From: Cenococcum geophilum 1.58
Lineage: Eukaryota > Ascomycota > Dothideomycetes > Gloniales > Gloniaceae
Length of the DNA stretch: 64,000 nucleotides
Direction of reading: 5' to 3'
Assembly (NCBI GenBank): GCA_001692895.1
Contig: KV748238.1
Span: forward strand, 62,001 to 126,000
This document shows positions 54,451 through 64,000 of this stretch, one piece after another. The stretch's first letter is position 1, and each line of letters starts with the position of its first letter. A program made the translations under genes and the position numbers. The notes under the pieces are model-generated. The model was given only the letters and a program-made list of their open reading frames with translations, did not search any database and was not told where the DNA came from.

Positions 54451-54944
54451 AGGAGAGAGAAAGGAGATACAAAGGCAACTAGGATCTTCTCTCTCTCTAA
54501 AGAAACTATTTTATATAAAGAAAGGAAGAGAGGCGCTCTTTTTATTTCTAACTAGGACAGAAATAGCTACTAAAAAGTGGCTAATAACAGCAGGATCCTT
54601 AAAAGGAGGTAGCTCCTATTAGGATTCTAGTAGATAAATATTAGGGAGTAAAAGAATGGGATAAACTATAAATACGATGTAGATAGGCGGTAGGGTTTCT
54701 TAATTTCTTATAGTCTTTTCTATTCCCTCCAAACTACCTATTAGTTGTTGGCAACCTAGTATTTTACTAGGGACCAGTAAACCCCTAGTCTAGAGGTTTA
54801 TAAACTATTAGGATATAGCTACTAGTACATATTAAGCTGCCTAAAAGGATTTATATATATAGAACTATAGCGCTATAGCCTAGAGGCTGCATGCGTAGTA
54901 TTTTACGTAGAATAATACAACGGATATAAAAAAATAATAATAAA
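54451..54944 (+). pseudogene. LINE ORF2 C-terminus, 3' UTR and A-rich tail
   Basis: The frame interrupted at 46417 resumes after the AGGAG duplication: RKEIQRQLGSSLSLKK, then EALFLFLTRTEIATKKW. A 3' UTR of about 280 bp follows, then the A-rich tail. Confidence 0.75.
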
Positions 54945-54956
54945 AAGCCGCCTACT

Positions 54957-56560
54957 CTAAATATTAAGCTATAAGCCTAAGTAGGCTAGCTATTTTCTTT
55001 TTAAGATTATATTATAGCTTTTAGGTCCGTAATAAGGAAGGGGATATTATACTACCTTTTTCCGTTAACACGGAGGTAAATTTGCAAGATAGTTATAATA
55101 TATGGCCCTATCTGTCTATTATACCTATAAATAGGAATTAGTTTAGGCAGTTCTTTAATAGGTATATTTAAAAGGTTAGCTAGCTTTACAATATACTAGG
55201 TATTTATTAAGGTAAAGTTATTTGCTCTAGAGTTAGCTAAAGTAGAAGTTAAAACTTAATATCTATTATAAAATAAGGTATAAGGGATAGTATAGCTTCT
55301 TCTACTAACTAGCCGACCTAGATTAATATATAATATATTAATCCCTTTTAACCCTAGAAAGGGGTCCTCCTCTAAGGTTCCTTTTTTTCTAACTTTATAT
55401 TATCCTCCTAGATTAATAGAACCTCGTTTACTTTTATATTAGTTAGATAATACTTTATATAGTAGCCTTTTTAACTATAAGAGAAGTAAGCGCCTTAATT
55501 GCTAAGGGCCTATATATAGGAGTTGCTATATATAGGCTAAGCATTCGCCAGACCTATAGTAGGACTAGCCGTATAGCTAGCTGCTAAATTAGCGGCGGGC
55601 TATATAGGTAGTACTATAGGGGTTACTAATTATACTAGGGTATTATAGGCTGTTCTTATATTGTTTATAGTCTAATTTAAAGGGTTTCTAGCTTTATACT
55701 ATTTAGCACATACCTTAATTTAGTAGAGGCCTTAGTTAATAGCCAAGCACTAGTTTATAAGTTCCTTTAACGTCTATACAATAGTAAAAACTAGTAGTAT
55801 AGCTTACTATAGGTCTAGTATTAGATCTTCCGAGGGAATTTAGGCCTAGCTAGCTAGGTACAGAAAGTGGGTCTAAAAGGCTAAGAAGCTCTCTATTGTT
55901 TTATATTTAAGCCATATATTCTATACTTTAAAGAGATCCTTATAAATAGAAGATAGGTAAGCAATTATATTTTTTTTAGAGAGGAAGGGATCTATTAAGT
56001 TCTATATATATTGCGGACATGGGTATATTTATATATCTCTACTAGTATAGCCAAAGACATAGGCCATTTTAGCTTAAGTGGTAGGGAAGTAGTCCGTATT
56101 AACTTTAAGCTTATTCTATAATTAAAGCTTCTAGTTATTAAATATAGGATCGGTTCCGTTAGTAAGTAATAGTGGGTCTACGACCTTTACAGACTGCGAT
56201 AATTCTAATGCTATATATTAGGCTAGGGCCTTAAGGACTATAGTAAGTCTCTAGGTGTCTAATAACTCTTTACTAGGTATAGAGGGTTCTCTAGCTTTAA
56301 GTAGCTCTTAAAGTTATTTAATTTTAGTATTAGCTACTATAAGCTCCACCTAGGAGTTTAAGTTAGTTGCTGTTATACTATTAGAGGTATTTAAGGGTTT
56401 TACGGCTGCTTTATCGGCTACTATGTTTCTTAGTATAGTAGTATAGTTATTAAGGTAACTTTTAGTAGGATTCTATAGGGGTTCTAGTCTATACGTATTC
56501 TATAGGTCTTATTATTCTTTTCTATTCTTTAAGTTCTGGTAATAGCCTTTAGGTTTGCTT
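54957..56560 (-). pseudogene. Gypsy-D gag and protease
   Basis: Minus strand: gag (about 56560-55520) reads EPSIPSKELLDT, PLLLTNGTDPIFNN, KLKVNTDYFPTT*AKMAYVF and DPFLSKK, the usual fungal Gypsy Gag motif in which a DP.F block precedes KLxVNADHF. The protease (about 55480-54957) reads INLGRLVSRRSYTIPYTLFY, then ANSRANNFTLINT at the active site (family DTGAN) and NIILKRK*LAYL. RIP stops throughout; the LINE cuts it at 54956. Confidence 0.75.
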
Positions 56561-57150
56561 CTATGTTCTATTCTTATTTATGGTCCTATAGATATATTTA
56601 AGTTCCTTCTTAGGAAGAAGAGTAGATAAGCTTTAGGTAATGTTAGCGACTTAGTTAATCAAGGCATAAGTATAGTAAAAGGGTCGCGCAAGCCTATATA
56701 ATTAGATTGTCTATAAATAAGGATCCAAAGCTAGAAAAAGAAAAGGAGAAGAATAGTAGCGCTATGCGAAGTTTTATGCGATCTTTAGGTTACGTAAGCT
56801 TACGTAACTCTATGTCTACTATAATATCTACTATAATCTACCGTTTTCTACTAGCGCTGTAATAGCAGCTTTTTAGCTATTACGTTATATAAGAGTTATA
56901 TAATGCGTCGGTTTTATATATAGAGAAGAATAAGACTTAAGTAATATTTAAGATTAATCCTAGTTAGGAAGCCAGCTAGAGCTTAATTAATAGTAAACTT
57001 ATAAGCTTAGTAAAGAAGTACTAGAATATAGACAGCTCTACTAAACAGCTCTTAGTTAAAGTTAGCTTTATATATATTAAGGTAAACAATTAAGCTAGAT
57101 CTACCGCTCGCTCTATTAATTATTCTATAATCGCCGCGTAGTTATTAGTA
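56561..57150. other. Probable Gypsy-D 5' LTR/leader, not delimited
   Basis: AT-rich sequence without coding signal, at the place where the Gypsy-D leader and LTR should be. It contains a 20-bp perfect palindrome at 56789-56808 (GTTACGTAAG/CTTACGTAAC). Confidence 0.45.
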
Positions 57151-57321
57151 TCCCTTAACCTGCTGATTCGGGTCCTACGTTATCGATAAAAATCTGGCCA
57201 ATAGGAAGCTCTTGTTCGAGCCTCCGTGATGAGAATTGCAGTGACCTAAGGTTCTTCGTACAGCTCGGTACGGTGTTCGTGCACGGTGCAGCTTGGCATT
57301 GCACCCCAGCGGGTTAAGGGA
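57151..57321 (+). mobile_element. MITE copy 3 (171 bp)
   Basis: The ends TCCCTTAACCTGC and GCGGGTTAAGGGA are flanked by TA at 57149-57150 and 57322-57323. GTTATCGATAA, GCCAATAGGAAGCTCTTG and TTCGAGCCTCCGTGA link it to copies 1 and 2. The interior keeps normal GC inside an AT-rich surrounding. Confidence 0.88.
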
Positions 57322-57351
57322 TAGCTAGTAGCTATTATCTTCTTATAGAAT

Positions 57352-58190
57352 ATGCCTCTAAGTATATCGCAATCTAAATACTATAAGGTTAGTAATATTA
57401 CTTATCCTCTAAACCCCTACCTAAAGGCTACTAAGCTCTAGCTAGAGCTATATAAAGAGTAGAAGTATAAAAAGAGGTGCTTAGGCTTTTCTTAATGCTA
57501 GATTTATTACTAAGTTAACTATAAGCTAATGAAGAAGGACCTTAAGGAGTAGGCATAGGCTATTAAAGATAGTTTAGCTACTATTCGCACGCCTTATAGT
57601 AAGCTATTAAAAAAGCTTTAAGATTGGAAAAAGGGAGGTAGTAAGAAGTCTTAACTTGCCTTTACTAAGTTATCTATACTTAATACTCCTGGCGTTGTTA
57701 ATTAATTCTATATTAATCTAACTAGTAGGCAGTACGGGCATCTAGCTATACTACCGTTAGGGTAAAACCCAACTGTAAGATTATTACTTATAGCTCCTCT
57801 GCCTTATTTATAAGGCCTAAATCGCGTAGCTAATTTACGGGAGTATTTTAACTGGTAAGAACTCTTAGTATAGGAAGACCTAGAGTAGGAGAGTAATCTT
57901 AAAGCTGCCTATTAAGTTGCTTATAAAAAGCGGTAGGACTTAAGGATTATTAGGGAATAAAAGCTAAATAAGGAGGGTAAGACGCTACTTAATATAATAA
58001 TTAATAAGGGAGTACTAGAGGCAATTGCTAAATAGGTATATTAAGATATTAAAAACTAAAGGACTTTATAAGTTACTTAACTTTTTAATAGTATTAAGGA
58101 TTTAAAGGAAGATAAGTAATAGATTTTTTGTACTAGTATAGCTCTGCTTAAGAGTTTAGGGTAAAATATAGATTTTACTAGTAAGAGTTC
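57352..58190 (+). pseudogene. Unrecognised RIP-mutated protein-coding frame
   Basis: From the ATG at 57352 a single plus-strand frame reads MPLSISQSKYYKVSNITYPL, KKRCLGFS*C*IYY, LMKKDLKE, AIKDSLATIRTPYSKLL, LNTPGVVN, YINLTSRQYGHLAI, LLLIAPLPYL and onward to about 58190. Interruptions are almost only TAA/TAG at places where CAA/CAG/CGA/TGG would fit, as in the neighbouring known elements, so it was once coding. Basic and Lys/Arg-rich. It could be an element accessory or DNA-binding protein; no family recognised. Confidence 0.5.
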
Positions 58191-58299
58191 TATAATATAG
58201 TAGCCCAACTAAGGTAATATCTAACTCCTACTAAAAACACTATGCTAAGAATTATGAGATTTAATTTAAATCTAACGACTTACTAACTCTTTTGTTAAT

Positions 58300-58900
58300 C
58301 CTTCCTTATATATACCCGCTATAGCCAAAGTAGGCTTTAGCGCTATTACTCCTTCTACCTATAGTATCTATATACTACTATAAGAAGTCTTTAAACTTAT
58401 TACCCTAGAGCTCTAGCTTACTTCTTTATAATTTAAAATATTATTAAATATACTCCTTTAGCTTACTAAAGAACTCCTTGATTAGATTTAGATTAGGCGA
58501 ATATATAAGCAGATAGATAAGCACTATACTTAGTAAAAAGAGACTTAATTCATCTTAAATAGTAGAAGCTTATATTATCTATAATAACTACTAATCTTAG
58601 AGCTAGATAAAGATTATAGTATAATAAAAGGTAGTATTTAATCTAGTAATTATATTCTTCCGCGTTTGTTAAGCCGCTATATACTAATAATACTAGTATA
58701 CCGTTAACAGTATACGCAGGTAGAATATTAAGTCGCTGCTTACCGCGATTATATAGAGTATATAGAATTGGCGTCGTGCCTACCGGCGCCTAAGCCGAAT
58801 TTTATATACCCGTCTTTAAATTGGTGCTAAATTTATCTATAAAGACAAGCTGCTTAACAGTAAACTGTAAGATATTAGCCTAATATTAATTGCGGTCCTC
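58300..58900 (-). pseudogene. Tc1/mariner-type DDE transposase, RIP-mutated
   Basis: Minus-strand reading gives KQLVFIDKFSTNLKT (family VFIDES), then PVGTTPILYTLYNRGKQRLN, YTVNGILVLLVYSGLTNAE, LVVIIDNISFYY (family DNASFH) and, in a neighbouring frame, YSPNLNLIKEFFSKLK (family YSPDLNPIEEFF). The second catalytic Asp survives; the third position is the E of KEFF. At least one frameshift plus many TAG/TAA. Terminal repeats were not found. Confidence 0.75.
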
Positions 58901-59347
58901 CTAACTCTGCTTTAAAGTAACGTAATAAGCCTTATATATAAGTAAGTTATTTCCTTATCTATATTTAAAATATAGCTTATTAGCTTCCTACTCTAACCGG
59001 CGACTTTTAACTCTATAACAATTGTCTATAGGCTTACTATAACTCTAAAACTATTATATATATACTAAGCCATCTTATTTAGATATAGATTTAGTGCCTT
59101 ATTAAGTTAGTAAAGTAATATAATAATTATCTTAGAGCTTAGCGTCCTTCTTAGGCTAAAGTATACATAACTAAGCCTTATCCTTCCGTACCTCTCTAGT
59201 TTCTATTAAATTTATTAAATAGCTCTACAAGAGTACTTGGATTAAACTCTATACTATTAGTTAGTGGCGCTAGCGTTAATAAGGATTTCTAGGAAGATGT
59301 GTTGCTATTTATATATATAGGGCGCCATATTTAATAAAGGTAATAAT
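58901..59347. other. AT-rich remnant beyond transposase
   Basis: Probably the N-terminal HTH part and 5' end of the transposase element, too mutated to read. Confidence 0.35.
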
Positions 59348-59770
59348 TATTACGGACCTTATATCGGCAGTAGTACGACTACTAAAAAGAGATATGGATG
59401 GGTTGGTTAAGACAGTATAGGAGGCACTGGAACCGATTAAGCTATAAAACGAGGGGTAACTAAGTTATATGGCTAGTTACGTTATAAGTTTAGAATGTAG
59501 AAATGTAGGAATATAGGAATGTAAGACGTACTAATATACTAACGTATTAACGTACTTAGTATATTTCTTAGGCGCAGTATTATATATTTAAAGGACCATA
59601 ATCCCTACCTAGATAGTTCTCTTCTTTATAGTAAATCTTAGAATATAATTAGAGTTAATCTATTAGGCAACTACTCTACTAGTTATTATTATATTGTTAA
59701 CTTCTTATTTACTTATACACCTAGCCTATTAATAAGTCCACCGTAGTTCCTACTATATGGCTTTATTACA
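59348..59770 (+). repeat. 5' LTR of second Gypsy-B copy (423 bp)
   Basis: It starts TATTACGGACC (consensus TGTTACGGACGC) and ends TTTATTACA. It is more heavily mutated than either LTR of the copy at 46418-54450. Confidence 0.82.
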
Positions 59771-61866
59771 CATTTACTACCTAGTTATAGTATTAATAAA
59801 GTTGAATAATATACCACTAAAAGCACTAGCTACGACGCCGTTAACAGTAGCAACTACTTTAAGATTAGGTAATAATACCAGTATAATAAACACTAACTTA
59901 CAACTAGTTACCGTTAGACAGTTATAAGAAATGGTTAATTAATTAACAGATAATAATAGAATACTTAAAGAAAGGATTAATGGGATTAGAGTAGCTAAGG
60001 TTAAGCCACTATCTATTAAGCGATTCTTAGGGGAGAAGTTAAAGCTTAAGGGATTTCTTATATAGATGCACTTTAAGGTCGCATAAAAAGGAGGGAAGCT
60101 ATTAATATCTATAGACTAAGTAGCCTACGCAGGATTGTTCTTAATAGGAAGGGCACTTAAATAGTTTAAACCCTATCTTACGGAGATATAAGAGAACGGT
60201 ATGGTAACTACTAATTAAGAAGTATAATATACGTTTGCTAGTTAGAAAGGGTTTATAAAACAGTTAATATAGATATTTAGAGATTTAGAGGTAACTACTA
60301 TAGTAGAACGAAAGCTTTAAAACCTAATATAATAAACTTTAGCAATTAAGTATACGACGTAGTTTTAAATATTAGCTATATAGGTTAAATAGAATAATAA
60401 GGCGCTTATAATACAGTATAAATAGGGACTTAAGGTAAAAGTCTAGGATGTAATTATCCTAATAGAAGATATAGAAACCCTAAGAGACCTAATTAATTAA
60501 GTAATTAAAATTAATAATAGGATCTACTAAAGGGAGCAGACTAAAAAAGGTTAGGATAAAGTTCTATAGTTATATAAGGCGTAGTATACGCAATAATAGA
60601 GTTAAAATTAGAAACTATAGTATAGCGCAGAACTAATAGACCTAAGCAGTACTAAAGAATCTAGAAGATAAAATAGGCGACTATAGAAACCTAGGGGTTA
60701 AGGATTAAGTAATTATAGGACTAAGGAGTAAAGGCTAAACTAGGAATCTTAGTAGTAGAAAATATTTAGGCGGACTCTATAATAAGACAAATGGTTTAAG
60801 GAGGGAGCTTATATAAATTACGGAAAATAGGGTTATTTCGCTAGAAACTATAAAGATAGTTAAAGTAATTACGCGGTAAAGAGAACTAAACTAATAAACG
60901 GTATATATATAGAGGGATAATAATACACTATAAGAAATAAAAGAGTGTTTAATTAAGCATTTTGCGTTTTGTTATAATAATATATACTAAATTTATAAGA
61001 ACGCTAAGTATAGCGTAAGCTACTAGCTATAGGAGCTAAAAATTCTAGAGTTTAGAGGAACTAATAAACCATTACATAGATTGGATATTAAAGACGATAA
61101 ATTTAATATAGGCAAAATATTTACTAATAATAAGGCGATAAAGGTAGCTTACTAAGAGCATATAGACCTTAAAATAGTTATATTAGAAGTAAAAACTAAA
61201 ACCACTATAAAGTAAGGATTAGTAATGGAAATTATAACACTATTAGATATAGTATCTATTGCTTCGCGAGATAGAAGGAGAAATATCTAGTAAAAAGGAT
61301 TAAGTAAGCAGATAATTGCTAGTACTAACTTACTACTTAATAAAGGCAAAAGGCCATAGGCTTAAGATTCTTAAGGCGAGATAAGAGACGCTTAAGATTC
61401 CTAAAATAGGATAAGATATGCTTAAGGACCTATAATAGATAATAATTAATAGAGTAGAGTAGTAGCTTAGTTTAAAAATACATAAATAAGTATAGGACAG
61501 AGTTTCCTAAAGGTATAAGATTCTTAAAGTAAGATAAGTAAGATTTAAAACTTTTAAGACAAGATAAGAACACTATAGAAGCCTAGTTAGACTAAGGCTA
61601 GAGTATAGCTTAAGAAAGAAGCAAGCTTAGGATTAAGAATTCTATAGAACTAAGATTTTAAGACATAAATAAGAACTATTAAAGAAAGTAAAGATAAGAT
61701 TATAAAGTAAGAGGACTTTAAGGATCTACTTACGAGATAAGATATAAAAGAAACTATAGAAGAGTTTAGATAAAGAATCCTCGTATAATAAGAATATAAG
61801 CTAGAATAAAGATCTAGTATACTAAAACGTATAAAGAATAGAGTATTTATATAAAGAGTTACTAAT
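59348..61866 (+). mobile_element. Second Gypsy-B copy, truncated (5' LTR and gag)
   Basis: The LTR at 59348-59770 is the reverse complement of the Gypsy-B LTR (landmarks TCCCTACCTAGATAGTTC, AATCTATTAGGCAAC). Then a plus-strand gag frame: SIKRFLGEKLKLKGF, YAGLFLIGRALK, and a knuckle near 60820 reduced to NYGK*GYFARNYKDS. A later part near 61700-61860 matches Gypsy-B at 51900-51700. Homology stops at 61866 where another LTR begins. Confidence 0.8.
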
Positions 61867-63424
61867 TGTTATAGGATACCCCTATAACACCTTATACACG
61901 TCTACCTGTTTCTACTAACTCAGCAATTAAAGACCAACCGTGAAATGGCAATTTAAAGGCAATCTAATGGCAATCTAACGGCAATCTACGGCATTCTGCT
62001 ATATTCTGCCAAGTTCTACCAAATTTTACCAAGTTCTGTCAGGACTATAACCTAAACCCTATTCTGCCTATATACGTATTAACTAAGTAACTAAGTTAAT
62101 AATATATGCCCTTTCTTCCCGTTTTTCTACCTTCTTTCCTTATATAACGTCTTAACCTCCTTATACAGTTTATATATATAGCTTAATAATATCTACCTTA
62201 CTATATATTATCGTCGCTTATACTTACTTTATAATACTACGTTACGTTAATTACCTATACTATTATTAATATATAGAACGAACCTAAAGCCCCTATAACG
62301 GCCGCTAGTATTATATCCGCACTTTAAGAACAATTAGTAGAGATATAGAAGTCTTTTATAAACGCCCTTAAATAGAACTAAGCTACTTTAAATTAATAAT
62401 AAGCTAAATAAGAAGTATAATATTAGCAATTAATTAAGGACCTTTAAGAAGAAATCCGCGCCCTTAAGATGCCTACGCTAGGACCTTAAGATTAAACGCT
62501 ATCTTTAGAGATAAATACGCGGAACGCGAGCCCCAAACCCATAGTAGCTACTTACCCTAAGCTAACCACTATACTAAAACAATCTAAACAACTACTAGAT
62601 CCCCTAATATTTATTAGTAAACAATAAGAGCTCTAATTATTTCTAAGCTAGCTTAAAAATAAGCTAACTAGTAATGCTAACTATTACCTAACTAAAGCTA
62701 ACCAACTCTGTTACGCCTTAAGTTAACTAGGAGGAGATATAGCTAACCTTATTAAACTGCTTTAGCTAAACTTAGTATAAAGCCTAGTTATACTTCTTAA
62801 AGCTATATATAGTAACCTAAACCGCTAAGCTATTGCTTAAAAAAAGATAAACTATATAACTTAAGGAATAAAAAGTTTCCTAGTATACTTTTCTAAATTT
62901 AACCGTTACGTAAAGGAAACAGGCTAAAATGACTCCGCACTAATTAACAGCCTTATTAAATCCCTAAGCCCTAAACTAAAAACCTCCCTAATAGGCGTAG
63001 ACCTACTAGGAGCCCTTAATGCCTATGTAAACGTTATTAATAAATAATATAATAATATACTACGCCTAATACCGAAGCCCGCTCCTTAATATAATACGGT
63101 AACCCTATAAATGTTTACTCAATTATTATTTTAGCCTAAGCACCCTAACGCTATAGATATTAACACTAGGACCTTAGGGTACGCCCTACTAGGGTCCTCT
63201 AAATAAGAATAACGCATTAAGCTAGGCCTCTACTTTAAATATAAAAGTAGCTCTTACTTCTCTAACTACTACTCCGTCCCTATACCTAAACATAAATTAT
63301 AAACGGCTAACACTAGTAGCCGTTCACCGTATTAATCTTTTAGTTACCGTCCCTAATCTCTACCTAGTTCTAGCCCTATATTTAGTAAGCACTATTTATA
63401 AAAACAAAGCTACAGCTAACGTCC
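61867..63424 (+). mobile_element. Gypsy-C: 5' LTR and Gag of a third Ty3/Gypsy family
   Basis: TGTTATAGGATACCCC at 61867 begins an LTR of about 400 bp with unusual GGCAATCTAA/CGGCAATCTA repeats (61947-61990). From about 62280 a plus-strand frame reads NEPKAPITAASIISAL, LLDPLIFISKQ, LFLS*LKNKLTSNANYYLTK, LCYALS*LGGDIANLI and YFSKFNRYVKETG, ending in a mutated zinc knuckle (LYFKYKSSSYFSNYYSVPI) near 63225-63285: the standard fungal Gypsy Gag. No pol is visible before the FunK1 fragment. Confidence 0.78.
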
Positions 63425-64000
63425 CTAGTAATAACGCGTTAATATACTTAATTTAGGGTTATAGGGCGCCTTCTACCTTTAGGCGGAGAGCCTAAATATA
63501 TACGCTTGCTAGGCAGTAATAGGGCGTTAGTATAGCTAGACGACCTCTTTTTGCTAGAACTTTAACCTTTCCTAATTTTCACTCTAGCCGGTTTTAGAGG
63601 CATTATTAAATCTTCTAGCTTATAGTTTGTCGCTCTTATAATATTTAGCCCCTTACAGACGTTATTATAAATATTATCTTCTTTACCGCCTATATAAACT
63701 GTCTTATAGTAATAGTACCTAGCCATATTAACTACTCCTTTCTTTATTACCTTACGCAGTAGTTTACCTTCTTCCTTACGCTATAGGTACTGCCACAAGT
63801 CTTTAATAATAAGGGGTATCTTAGAGGTGTCCCCCTTACGGTGTGCTTTTTAGCAAGTAGTCGCTTAACTAGCGATACAGCGTGCCCGCTTTATAGGTTT
63901 GTTAAGGATAAGACGCTTAGTCTAATTATTGCGCACGACCTTAATATATCGCTTACCGTCTAATATTAGAATAGTAGGGTTAAACCTAAGCTGCTCCTTA
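63425..64000 (-). pseudogene. FunK1-type fungal protein kinase, RIP-mutated N-terminal part (continues past window)
   Basis: Minus strand from 64000: RFNPTILILDGKRYIKVV, then IIKDLWQYL*RKEEGKLLRK, IKKGVVNMARYYYYKTVYI, NVCKGLNIIRATNYKLEDL, then Lys/Arg/Ser-rich KPARVKIRKG and SKKRSSS, ending ..VY*RVITRD near 63430. This order (KDSWQ..EEGELL..GVVNVARYYHHETV.., then a basic Ser-rich linker before RRVIVRDYG) is characteristic of the FunK1 kinase domain of Pezizomycotina. Homology stops at about 63425, so the catalytic lobe with HRD/DFG-like motifs is not present. Stops are TAG/TAA. FunK1 genes are commonly found in repeat-rich regions. Confidence 0.72.

Larger units (their letters stand above)
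40216..54944 (+). mobile_element. Tad/I-type LINE retrotransposon, RIP-mutated, interrupted by Gypsy-B and a MITE
   Basis: A 12-bp target duplication AAGCCGCCTACT at 40204-40215 and 54945-54956 and an A-rich tail (54926-54944) define it. Without the nested Gypsy-B and MITE it is about 6.5 kb. ORF1 carries zinc knuckles; ORF2 carries AP endonuclease, RT and RNase H and resumes after Gypsy-B. RNase H after the RT fits the Tad/I group of fungal LINEs. Frames are full of TAG/TAA. Confidence 0.88.
24106..57140 (-). mobile_element. Gypsy-D: oldest Ty3/Gypsy element, split by later insertions (approximate right end)
   Basis: Minus-strand pieces join in the expected order gag (56560 to about 55520), protease (about 55480 to 54957), protease-RT linker (40203 to 39774, then 33261 to 33100) and RT (25023 to 24106). 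Each break coincides with an inserted element that has its own target duplication: LINE with AAGCCGCCTACT, LTR element with GTAA, Copia with ACTAG. All parts carry many TAG/TAA codons. The 3' half of pol (RNase H, integrase) and the 3' LTR are missing to the left of 24106; the 5' LTR probably lies within about 56570-57140 but I cannot define it. Confidence 0.75.

Noticed and set aside
24000..64000. Giant Starship-type mobile element
   Set aside because: No tyrosine recombinase (DUF3435) captain or cargo gene set was seen; the block is explained by nested class I and II elements.

Overview
The window looks like a chromosome segment of a filamentous ascomycete (Pezizomycotina). Genes carry 50-64 nt introns with GTRNGY-type donors and CTAAC/CTGAC-like branch sites. 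The repeats show the imprint of repeat-induced point mutation (RIP): CA/TG changed to TA, CAG/CAA codons to TAG/TAA, and catalytic Asp to Asn. I cannot name the species.

Positions 1-24,100 are a gene-bearing island: the 3' part of an amidase gene; an intact five-exon CmcJ/NvfI-like oxygenase gene; a decayed multi-pass membrane protein gene; an FMP52-like Rossmann oxidoreductase; a small spliced gene whose frame holds one TGA; an 807-codon homeodomain plus C2H2 regulator; a secreted 571-aa protein; and a rhodopsin-like (SAT4-type) membrane protein gene killed by three stops. The island also holds a 3.9-kb LTR retrotransposon derivative without detectable coding (7,452-11,343; 183-bp LTRs, ATAAG target duplication), a TA-flanked MITE, and three copies of a repeat whose core is a different long hairpin in each copy.

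Positions 24,100-64,000 are a gene-poor, AT-rich, RIP-saturated stack of nested transposons. The oldest visible layer is a minus-strand Ty3/Gypsy element (Gypsy-D, about 24.1-57.1 kb). It was split by a Ty1/Copia element (25,029-33,094), by a Gag-only LTR element (33,262-39,773) and by a Tad/I-type LINE (40,216-54,944, 12-bp target duplication). The Copia element carries a second Gag-only LTR element (26,946-29,592) and a solo LTR (32,809-33,011); the LINE carries a MITE and a full Gypsy element (Gypsy-B, 46,418-54,450). To the right lie another MITE, an unrecognised decayed reading frame, a Tc1/mariner transposase, a second Gypsy-B copy, a third Gypsy family and the RIP-mutated N-terminal part of a FunK1-type kinase gene.

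No operons, CRISPR arrays or structural RNA genes were recognised. The genes do not form an obvious pathway. The main stories are transposon nesting with readable target duplications, non-autonomous LTR elements, very short foldback elements that stay GC-rich inside RIP-mutated sequence, and the variable-core hairpins.
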